DNA of 64,000 bases from the NCBI GenBank assembly GCA_963770315.1, contig CAVYPC010000002.1:372001-436000 (forward strand), given 5' to 3'. The position numbers and the translations under genes were made by a program. The notes below the pieces were generated by a model. The model made no database searches, had not been told where the DNA came from, and worked only from the letters and a program-made list of their open reading frames with translations. Below are positions 58,392-64,000 of the stretch, piece after piece; within the stretch, counting starts at the first letter, position 1, and the number at the start of each line of letters is the position of its first letter. Source of the DNA: VRUE01 sp963770315. GTDB lineage: Bacteria; Actinomycetota; Thermoleophilia; Solirubrobacterales; 70-9.

Positions 58392-60011
58392 ATGGCGACT
58401 GAGCCGCGGCAAAAAGCGCTCGACGAGCGCGAGGCGGAGCGCACGACTATGTCGGGGCATCCGATCAAGCCGCTCTATGGGCCTGAGCTGGCGCCGGCCG
58501 ATCCCGAGGAGTCGATCGGCCGCCCCGGCGAGTACCCATTCACCCGCGGGCCTTACGAGTCGATGCACCGCGGCAGGCTCTGGACGATGCGCCAGTTCGC
58601 CGGCTTCGGCACGGTCGAGGAGACCAACGAGCGCTTCCACTACCTGCTCGACCACGGTCAGACCGGGCTCTCGACCGCCTTCGACATGCCGACGCTGATG
58701 GGCTACGACTCCGACCACGAGCGCAGCCTCGGTGAGGTCGGCCGTGAGGGCGTCGCCGTCGACAGCCTCGACGACATGGAGCAGCTCTTCGACGGGATCC
58801 CGCTCGGCGGCGTCAGCACCTCGATGACGATCAACGCGCCGGCGGCGATCCTGCTCGCCTTCTACGTGCTGGTCGGCGAGCGGCAGGGCGTGCCGGCGGA
58901 GAAGCTCGGCGGCACGATCCAGACCGACATCCTCAAGGAGTACATCGCGCAGAAAGAGTGGTGCTTCCCGATCGAGCCGGCGATGCGGCTGGTCACCGAC
59001 ATGATTGAGTGGTGCACGGAGAACATGCCGCGCTGGCATCCGGTCTCGATCTCCGGCTACCACATCCGCGAGGCGGGCTCGACCGCCCAGCAGGAGCTCG
59101 CCTTCACCCTCAAGGACGGCTTCACCTACGTCGAGCGGGCGCTCGAGCGCGGCCTCGACGTCGACGACTTCGCCCCCCGCCTCTCCTTCTTCTTCAACGC
59201 TCACATCGACTTCTTCGAGGAGATCGCCAAGTACCGGGCGGCACGGCGGATCTGGGCGCGCGAGATGCGCGACACCTACGGCGCCAAGCGCGAGGAGTCG
59301 ATGCGGCTGCGCTTCCACGCGCAGACCGCGGGCGTATCGCTGACCGCCCAGCAGCCGCTCAACAATGTCGTCCGCACCTCGCTGGAGGCGCTGGCGGCGG
59401 TGCTCGGTGGCACCCAGTCGCTGCACACCAACTCCTTCGACGAGGCGCTGGCGCTGCCGACCGAGGAGGCGGTGCGGGTTGCGTTGCGCACCCAGCAGGT
59501 GATCGCCTTTGAGTCGGGCGCCCCCAACACGCCGGACCCGCTCGGCGGATCCTGGTTCGTCGAGAAGCTGACCGACGAGATGGAGGCCGCCGCCTACGAC
59601 TACTTCGCCCGCATCGACGAGCTGGGGGGGATGGTCGAGGCGATCCGCCGCAACTTCCCCCAGCGTGAGATCGCCGATGCCGCCTTCACCTACCAGCGCG
59701 AGCTCGACGAGCGCAAGCGGATCGTCGTCGGCGTCAACGACTTCGTCCAGGAGAACGAAGAGGCGACTCCGATCCTGCGGATCGATCCGGCGCTCGAACG
59801 CAAGCAGACCGATCGCCTGGCGGCGACCCGGGCGCGCCGCGACGGGGCGGCTGTCGAGGCCGCTCTGGCGGAGCTGAAGCGCGCTGCCGCAACCGACGCC
59901 AACCTGATGCCGCCGATCATCAAGGCGGCCCGCGCCCGTGCAACCGAGGGCGAGATGATCTCGGCGCTGCAAGAGGTGTTCGGTACGTACACCGAGAGCC
60001 CGGTCTTCTAA
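58392..60011 (+). CDS. icmA: B12-dependent acyl-CoA mutase large subunit, isobutyryl-CoA mutase type
   Basis: This 539-residue TIM-barrel subunit starts at ATG 58392. YPFTRGPYESMH, TAFDMPTLMGYDSD and HIREAGSTAQQELAF are typical of the methylmalonyl-CoA mutase family. The B12 domain is absent and is encoded separately next door, as in isobutyryl- and hydroxyisobutyryl-CoA mutases. At the two selectivity sites Phe69 (WTMRQFAGF, Tyr in methylmalonyl-CoA mutase) and Gln187 (KEYIAQKEW, Arg in methylmalonyl-CoA mutase) match isobutyryl-CoA mutase (Phe/Gln). It should interconvert isobutyryl- and n-butyryl-CoA, though this is an inference from residues. Automatic naming as methylmalonyl-CoA mutase would probably be wrong. 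Confidence 0.85.
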   Translation: MATEPRQKALDEREAERTTMSGHPIKPLYGPELAPADPEESIGRPGEYPFTRGPYESMHRGRLWTMRQFAGFGTVEETNERFHYLLDHGQTGLSTAFDMPTLMGYDSDHERSLGEVGREGVAVDSLDDMEQLFDGIPLGGVSTSMTINAPAAILLAFYVLVGERQGVPAEKLGGTIQTDILKEYIAQKEWCFPIEPAMRLVTDMIEWCTENMPRWHPVSISGYHIREAGSTAQQELAFTLKDGFTYVERALERGLDVDDFAPRLSFFFNAHIDFFEEIAKYRAARRIWAREMRDTYGAKREESMRLRFHAQTAGVSLTAQQPLNNVVRTSLEALAAVLGGTQSLHTNSFDEALALPTEEAVRVALRTQQVIAFESGAPNTPDPLGGSWFVEKLTDEMEAAAYDYFARIDELGGMVEAIRRNFPQREIADAAFTYQRELDERKRIVVGVNDFVQENEEATPILRIDPALERKQTDRLAATRARRDGAAVEAALAELKRAAATDANLMPPIIKAARARATEGEMISALQEVFGTYTESPVF

Positions 60012-60023
60012 GCTCCCGCCACA

Positions 60024-60452
60024 ATGGAGGCAGCAACCGCCCGCAAGATCCGCGTCGTCGTCGCCAAGCCTGGCCTGGACGGGCACGACCGCGGCGCCAA
60101 GATCATCGCCCGGGCGCTGCGCGACGCGGGCATGGAGGTGATCTACACCGGCCTGCACCAGACGCCGGAGCAGATCGCCGAGACCGTTATCCAGGAGGAC
60201 GCCGACGCGGTCGGCCTCTCAATCCTCTCCGGCGCCCACATGACGCTGGTGCCTCGAGTCGTCGCGCTGCTGAAGGAGCAGGGCGTCGACGACGTCCTGG
60301 TCACGGTTGGGGGCACGATCCCCGCCGAGGACATCCCCGAGCTGAAGGAGTTGGGGGTCGCTGCCGTCTTCACGCCTGGGGCGGGCACCGATGAGATCGT
60401 CGACTTCATCCGCGCCGGCGCCGAAGAGCGCCACGAGCGCGAAGAAGCTTGA
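60024..60452 (+). CDS. icmB: B12-binding small subunit of acyl-CoA mutase
   Basis: This 142-residue cobalamin-binding Rossmann domain starts at ATG 60024, 12 bases after the large subunit gene. The DxHxxG motif is in GLDGHDRG (D19, H21, G24), with H21 as the lower cobalt ligand. LSILSGAHMTL and VGGTIPAEDIPELKELGV (the GG motif) complete the site. It works only as complex with the large subunit and with the MeaB chaperone at 47.4 kb. Its separate nature supports the isobutyryl-CoA or hydroxyisobutyryl-CoA mutase grouping. Confidence 0.93.
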   Translation: MEAATARKIRVVVAKPGLDGHDRGAKIIARALRDAGMEVIYTGLHQTPEQIAETVIQEDADAVGLSILSGAHMTLVPRVVALLKEQGVDDVLVTVGGTIPAEDIPELKELGVAAVFTPGAGTDEIVDFIRAGAEERHEREEA

Positions 60453-60461
60453 ATCTCTCGA

Positions 60462-60479
60462 GCGTGATCTAGGTCACGC
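60462..60479. promoter_or_regulatory. CRP/FNR-like palindrome upstream of etfB
   Basis: GCGTGA (60462-60467), TCTAGG, TCACGC (60474-60479) form GTGA-N6-TCAC, the half-site layout of CRP-family regulators. It lies about 85-100 bases before the etfB start codon. Confidence 0.6.
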
Positions 60480-60487
60480 CGAATGGC

Positions 60488-60501
60488 ACACGTCCACGTG
60501 T
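60488..60501. promoter_or_regulatory. Second palindrome upstream of etfB
   Basis: ACACGT, CC, ACGTGT (60488-60501) is a perfect 6-bp-arm inverted repeat. It overlaps a TATAGA hexamer (60501-60506) that may be the -10 region of the etfB promoter. Confidence 0.5.
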
Positions 60502-60510
60502 ATAGATAGA

Positions 60511-60534
60511 CTGATTGACTGGTCAGTCAACCAG
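60511..60534. promoter_or_regulatory. TetR-type operator upstream of etfB
   Basis: TTGACTG (60515-60521), GT, CAGTCAA (60524-60530) is perfect, and the outer CTG/CAG (60511-60513, 60532-60534) extends it with one mismatched pair. Such 16-24-base palindromes are typical of TetR-family fatty-acid regulators. It lies just downstream of the likely -10 region, a repressor position. Confidence 0.65.
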
Positions 60535-60563
60535 CCTGAGCAACAGCCAAGGAGGCTTGAAAC

Positions 60564-61355
60564 TTGAAGATCTGCGTCCTGGTCAAGGAGGTTCCGGACG
60601 CCGCCGTCCAGAAGCGCATCGACCCCGAGACGATGCGCATGGACCGCAGTGGCGAGAAGAACCTGAACCCCTTCGACACCCACGCAATAGAGGCCGCTAT
60701 GCAGATCAAGGAGGGCGGCGCGATCCCGGTCGAGGAGGTCGTCGCGGTGACGATGGGTCCCGACTCCGCCGTCCGCGCTCTGCACAAGGCGGTCGCACTC
60801 GGCGCTGATCGCTCGGTGCACCTCTCCGACGACGCCCTGTCGGGCTCCGATGTCTGCGCCACCGGCTACTCGCTGGCGAAGGTGCTCGAGTCCGAGAGCC
60901 CCGACCTGGTCCTGCTCGGCCAGCAGTCGGACGACGGCGAGTGCTACACGATCGGCGCCGTTGTCGCCGACCACCTGCAGATGCCCTCGCTGACGCAGGT
61001 GATCAAGATCGACGTCACCGACGGCAAGCTGCGCTGCGAGCGCCAGGCCGAGTACGGCTACGACACCGTCGAGGTCGAGTTGCCCGCTGTGATCAGCGTC
61101 GGCGACGCGATCAACGAGCCCCGCTACCCGAGCCTCAAAGCGATCATGGGAGCGAAGAAAAAACCGCTCGACGGCAAGGCGACCGCCGACGTCGGCATCG
61201 ACGGCGGCATGGTCGGCACCGCGGGCTCCAAGACCGCGGTCCTCGCGCTCAACCCGCCGCCTCCCAAGCAGGCCGGGGAGATCATCGAGGACGAGGACAC
61301 CAACGAGACGGTCGAAAGGATCGTCGCCTGGCTCGACGAGAGGAAGCTGATCTGA
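60564..61355 (+). CDS. etfB: Electron transfer flavoprotein beta subunit
   Basis: This 263-residue protein starts at TTG 60564, with AAGGAGG eight bases upstream. EtfB binds AMP and forms the FAD-carrying heterodimer with EtfA. It shows MKICVLVKEVPD, NPFDTHAIEAAMQI, the recognition helix region VKIDVTDG-like loop (IKIDVTDGKLRCERQAEYGYD by position), and NEPRYPSLKAIMGAKKKPL with the conserved Leu of the dehydrogenase-docking loop. It accepts electrons from acyl-CoA dehydrogenases. Control by the three upstream palindromes is likely. Confidence 0.95.
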   Translation: MKICVLVKEVPDAAVQKRIDPETMRMDRSGEKNLNPFDTHAIEAAMQIKEGGAIPVEEVVAVTMGPDSAVRALHKAVALGADRSVHLSDDALSGSDVCATGYSLAKVLESESPDLVLLGQQSDDGECYTIGAVVADHLQMPSLTQVIKIDVTDGKLRCERQAEYGYDTVEVELPAVISVGDAINEPRYPSLKAIMGAKKKPLDGKATADVGIDGGMVGTAGSKTAVLALNPPPPKQAGEIIEDEDTNETVERIVAWLDERKLI

Positions 61356-61429
61356 GTGTCTCCTTCCGACAGTCAGATCCGTTCTGTCTCGCTGCAAACC
61401 TGCGCGGGGGCGTCGTCCTCAGTCGCTCG

Positions 61430-61504
61430 CGTGCCATTCGGCACGCCACGCTCCCTGCGTCCTAGCCCCGCTTGGTTTTCGCGGTCAGAAGCGAATCTGA
61501 CCGC
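61430..61504 (+). promoter_or_regulatory. Two intercistronic hairpins before etfA
   Basis: CGTGCC/GGCACG (61430-61435 with 61440-61445, loop ATTC) and GCGGTCAGA/TCTGACCGC (61481-61489 with 61496-61504) occupy the 164-base gap between etfB and etfA. The second ends two bases before GAAAGGAG, the etfA ribosome site. They may adjust subunit stoichiometry or protect mRNA ends. Confidence 0.5.
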
Positions 61505-61519
61505 CGAAAGGAGACACTA

Positions 61520-62494
61520 ATGGCAGGCATCCTGGTTTACGCCCTTCACGACGACGGGGGCAACTTCAACAAAAACTCACTCGGGGCTATCTCCGAGGCG
61601 GCCAAGCTGGCCGGTGAAATCGGCGGTGACGCCGCTGCGCTGGTCGTCGGCGATATCGCCGACGACGCCTGCGCCTCACTCGGCAACTGGGGCGCGACAA
61701 AGGTCTACCGGGCCAAGAGCGTGCCCGAGGGCCTCGCCCAGCCGATCGTCGACGCGATGGCCAAGGTCATCCAGGACGAGGGCTTCGGCTACGCCCTGTT
61801 CGGCGGCGGCCTGCTCGGCTTCGAGATCGGCGCCGGTCTAACCGCCCGCCTCAACGCCGGCGTGACGATGGAGGTGACGCAGGTCAAGGTGCAGGACGGC
61901 AAGCTGGTCGTCGAGCGCCCGATCCTGCAGGACTCCCAGATCGCCGACGTCGGTTATGTCAGCGAGCCGGGGATCATCATCGGCCGCCTCAACGCCTTCG
62001 ACGCGAAGGAAAGCGGCGGCAGCGCCGAGGTCGTCGACGTCGAGGTCGAGCTGTCCTCCTGGTCGACCAAGGCGACGCTGGTGCAGCGCGGCGAGCAGCG
62101 CGGCGCCGACGTCAACATCGAGGATGCCGACATCCTCGTCGGCGGTGGCCGCGGGCTCGGTGCCGCGGAGGGCTTCAAGCAGTGCGAGGAACTGGCCGAG
62201 GCGATGGGCGGGGCGGTTGCCGCGACCCGCGCCGTGGTCGACGCCGGCTGGTACCCCTACGCGGCCCAGATCGGCCAGACCGGCAAGACGGTCGCGCCGA
62301 AGCTCTACCTGGCCGCAGGCATCTCCGGCGCTATCCAGCACAAGGTCGGGATGCAGAGCTCGGAGAACATCCTGGCGATCAACAAGGACCAGAACGCGCC
62401 GATCTTCGAGTTCTCGGACCTCGGCGTGGTTGGCGATCTGCACAAGATCGTCCCCAAGCTGACCGAGGCGATCAAAGCGAAGAAGGGGGGCTGA
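61520..62494 (+). CDS. etfA: Electron transfer flavoprotein alpha subunit
   Basis: The start is at ATG 61520 (324 residues), with AAAGGAG seven bases upstream; an in-frame extension to 61472 runs through the leader hairpin. The N-terminal Rossmann-like domain is GILVYALHDDGG. The C-terminal FAD domain has GGGRGLGAAEGF, ATRAVVDAGWYPYAAQIGQTGKTVAPKLYLAAGISGAIQH by position, and INKDQNAPIFEFSDLGVVGDLH, the family signature. It carries the FAD that shuttles electrons from EtfB-docked dehydrogenases to ETF-QO encoded next. Confidence 0.95.
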   Translation: MAGILVYALHDDGGNFNKNSLGAISEAAKLAGEIGGDAAALVVGDIADDACASLGNWGATKVYRAKSVPEGLAQPIVDAMAKVIQDEGFGYALFGGGLLGFEIGAGLTARLNAGVTMEVTQVKVQDGKLVVERPILQDSQIADVGYVSEPGIIIGRLNAFDAKESGGSAEVVDVEVELSSWSTKATLVQRGEQRGADVNIEDADILVGGGRGLGAAEGFKQCEELAEAMGGAVAATRAVVDAGWYPYAAQIGQTGKTVAPKLYLAAGISGAIQHKVGMQSSENILAINKDQNAPIFEFSDLGVVGDLHKIVPKLTEAIKAKKGG

Positions 62495-62539
62495 GCCGAC
62501 CGGCTCGGCCTTCTCCCGACCGCGCAAAAGGAGTTAGAG

Positions 62540-64000
62540 ATGCCAGCAGCAGTAGCACCAAGCGAGTTCCCGCCGCCGTTCGACGCGGCCGACGTCGTCG
62601 GCCCGCCGACCGATCCGGAGGACGATCGAATAGAGGTCGGCGTTGCGATCGTCGGCGGCGGGCCCGCCGGGCTCGCCTGCGCGAACAAGCTGATGCAGCT
62701 GCTGGAGGACGAGCCCGAGCTGACCGAGAAGCTGGGCGAAGTCCCGGTCGCGGTGATCGAGAAGGGCAAGGTTGCCGGCGCGCATCTGCTCTCCGGGGCC
62801 AACATGAAGCCCTCGGCGATGGAAGAGCTCTTCCCCGACCTCGACAAGTCGGAGTGGCCGGTCTACCAGGAGGTGACCAAGGACGCGCTCTACCTGCTGA
62901 CCTCGAAGGCGGCGCTGCCGCTGAAACCGACGCCGCCCAACTTCCGAAATCACGGCAACTACGTCACCTCGGTCTCGAAACTGGGCCGCTTCCTCGCCGA
63001 CAAAGCCGAGGAAGCAGGCGTCTACATCCTCTCCGAGACGGCGGCGACCAAGCTGCTGGTCGAGGACCGTGTCGTCAAGGGCGTGCGCTCGGGAGACCGC
63101 GGCCGCGGCAAAGAGGGAGAAGAGCTCGGCAACTTCGAGCCCGGTTCCGACGTAGTCGCCAAGGCGACCGTCCTCGCCGAGGGAACCGTCGGCCACCTCA
63201 CCTACGCTGCCTACGACTACTTCGACCTGCACGGCGCCGACCCGATGCGCTGGGAGCTCGGGGTCAAAGAGGTCTGGGAGGTGCCGAAGCCGCTCGACCG
63301 CGTGATCCACACGATGGGCTGGCCGCTGCGCAAGGCGCCCAAGTACAACGAGTTCGGCGGCAGCTTCATCTATCCGATGGGCGAGGACAAGGTCTGCATC
63401 GGCCTCGTTGCCGGCCTCGACTACACCGATGCCACCTTCAGCGTCCACGACGCGCTGCAGCTGATGAAGACCCACCCCTTCATAAAGCAGATCCTCGAGG
63501 GCGGCAAGCGGGTTGCCTGGGGGGCGAAGACGATCCCCTCGGGCGGTTACTTCGCGATGCCGAAGCGCCTCGCCGTCCCCGGCATGGTGATCGCCGGCGA
63601 CGCCGCCAGCATGGTCAACATCCCGACCCTGAAGGGCGTCCACTACGCGATGCACGCCGGCATGTACGCGGCAGAAGCGATCGTCGCGGCGCTCAAGAAA
63701 GACTCGGTCAACTTCGAGGCATACGACGAGAAGGTCCACAACTCGCTGATCGAGAAGGATCTGTACGAATCGCGCAATATGCGCCAGCCCTTCACCAAGG
63801 GCTTCTTCCTCGGCGGCGCCTTCGCCTCGGCGATGACGGTGACGAAAGGCCGCTTTCCGGGGGGGCACTGGGGCCAGGAGGACGATGCCGAGGTCGAGGT
63901 CGAGATCGGCAAGGCGGGCGACATGTACATCCAGCCCGACAACGAGCTGACCTTCAGCAAGCTCGACTCGGTCTTCCTCTCCGGCAACGCCACCCGCGAC
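62540..64000 (+). CDS. ETF-quinone oxidoreductase, 5' part (3' end outside window)
   Basis: ATG 62540 is preceded by AAAGGAG and the frame stays open through 487 codons to the window edge. It is an FAD-dependent FixC/ETF-QO family protein: VAIVGGGPAGLACANKL (dinucleotide fold, about residues 36-52), HLLSGANMKP, GNYVTSVSKLGRFLADKAEE by position, AEGTVGHLTY, WPLRKAPKYNEFGGSFIYPM, and VIAGDAASMVNIPTLKGVHYAMHAG (second flavin motif). The C-terminal 4Fe-4S ferredoxin-like domain would lie beyond the edge. It is membrane-associated and passes electrons from EtfAB to quinone. It is 45 bases after etfA in the same operon. Confidence 0.92.
   Translation, partial: MPAAVAPSEFPPPFDAADVVGPPTDPEDDRIEVGVAIVGGGPAGLACANKLMQLLEDEPELTEKLGEVPVAVIEKGKVAGAHLLSGANMKPSAMEELFPDLDKSEWPVYQEVTKDALYLLTSKAALPLKPTPPNFRNHGNYVTSVSKLGRFLADKAEEAGVYILSETAATKLLVEDRVVKGVRSGDRGRGKEGEELGNFEPGSDVVAKATVLAEGTVGHLTYAAYDYFDLHGADPMRWELGVKEVWEVPKPLDRVIHTMGWPLRKAPKYNEFGGSFIYPMGEDKVCIGLVAGLDYTDATFSVHDALQLMKTHPFIKQILEGGKRVAWGAKTIPSGGYFAMPKRLAVPGMVIAGDAASMVNIPTLKGVHYAMHAGMYAAEAIVAALKKDSVNFEAYDEKVHNSLIEKDLYESRNMRQPFTKGFFLGGAFASAMTVTKGRFPGGHWGQEDDAEVEVEIGKAGDMYIQPDNELTFSKLDSVFLSGNATRD

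Noticed and set aside
62534..63868. Minus-strand open frame of about 444 codons near the right edge
   Set aside because: The plus strand here encodes ETF-quinone oxidoreductase with clear flavin motifs and a good ribosome site. The antisense frame is an Arg/Val/Leu-rich shadow.

Overview
The window is about 64 kb of high-GC bacterial chromosome with dense coding, many GTG/TTG starts and frequent 4-base ATGA or TTGA overlaps between neighbouring genes. The gene content fits an actinobacterium of the Thermoleophilia/Solirubrobacterales type. It has large secreted NHL/WD40-like beta-propeller proteins, short secreted proteins starting MTRNL, a collagen-like protein anchored by an N-terminal membrane segment, DipZ-like and ArsA-pair genes, and a type IV pilus locus without an outer-membrane secretin. 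The taxonomic placement is inference from family composition only.

Layout. 1-12.2 kb is a cell-surface region: the end of a glycosyltransferase, a collagen-like protein, a lipoprotein, three tandem paralogous secreted proteins of unusually low GC each followed by a GNRA-loop terminator, and two very large, translationally coupled secreted proteins. 12.2-16.2 kb holds four consecutive minus-strand paralogous regulators, each with two winged helices and a probable SCP2-like C-terminus. 16.3-31.4 kb is a type IV pilus locus: a membrane thioredoxin-fold protein, pilB, pilT, pilC, a Fic AMPylase, a class I cyclic-di-GMP (GEMM) riboswitch reading into the major pilin, three minor-pilin-like genes, pilD, pilM, pilN, pilO and a fourth inner-membrane component.

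31.5-41.8 kb carries an HxlR regulator, a large unknown protein, two ArsA/GET3-like ATPases, a ParA-like ATPase overlapping ftsZ, a divergent gamma-glutamyltransferase, a class III adenylyl cyclase, and an AbiEi/DUF559 nuclease gene bracketed by copies of a palindromic repeat. 41.9-47.4 kb contains two methyltransferases, a GH57 branching enzyme, a GT4 glycosyltransferase and a hexapeptide acyltransferase. This set resembles the mycobacterial methylglucose lipopolysaccharide locus (Rv3030-Rv3034c). From 47.4 kb to the end the genes are mostly acyl-CoA metabolism: MeaB-type GTPase, DipZ-like redox protein, acyl-CoA dehydrogenase, aldehyde dehydrogenase, HxlR regulator, thioesterase, leucyl aminopeptidase, thiolase, HAD phosphatase, a two-subunit B12 mutase with isobutyryl-CoA mutase active-site residues, etfB, etfA and the beginning of ETF-quinone oxidoreductase.

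How the parts work together. Cyclic-di-GMP probably sets pilin output through the riboswitch. The acyl-CoA genes form a chain in which dehydrogenase electrons pass through EtfBA to ETF-QO and the quinone pool, while mutase, MeaB chaperone and thiolase handle branched and short acyl-CoAs. Stacked palindromes upstream of etfB, one of them GTGA-N6-TCAC, suggest multi-input control. The best candidates for undescribed biology are the riboswitch-controlled pilus of this lineage, the nuclease gene inside a palindromic repeat family, the four-gene regulator array with its shared 19-bp element, the ParA-FtsZ unit, and the polymethylated-polysaccharide-like locus. No tRNA, rRNA, CRISPR array or insertion sequence was seen.
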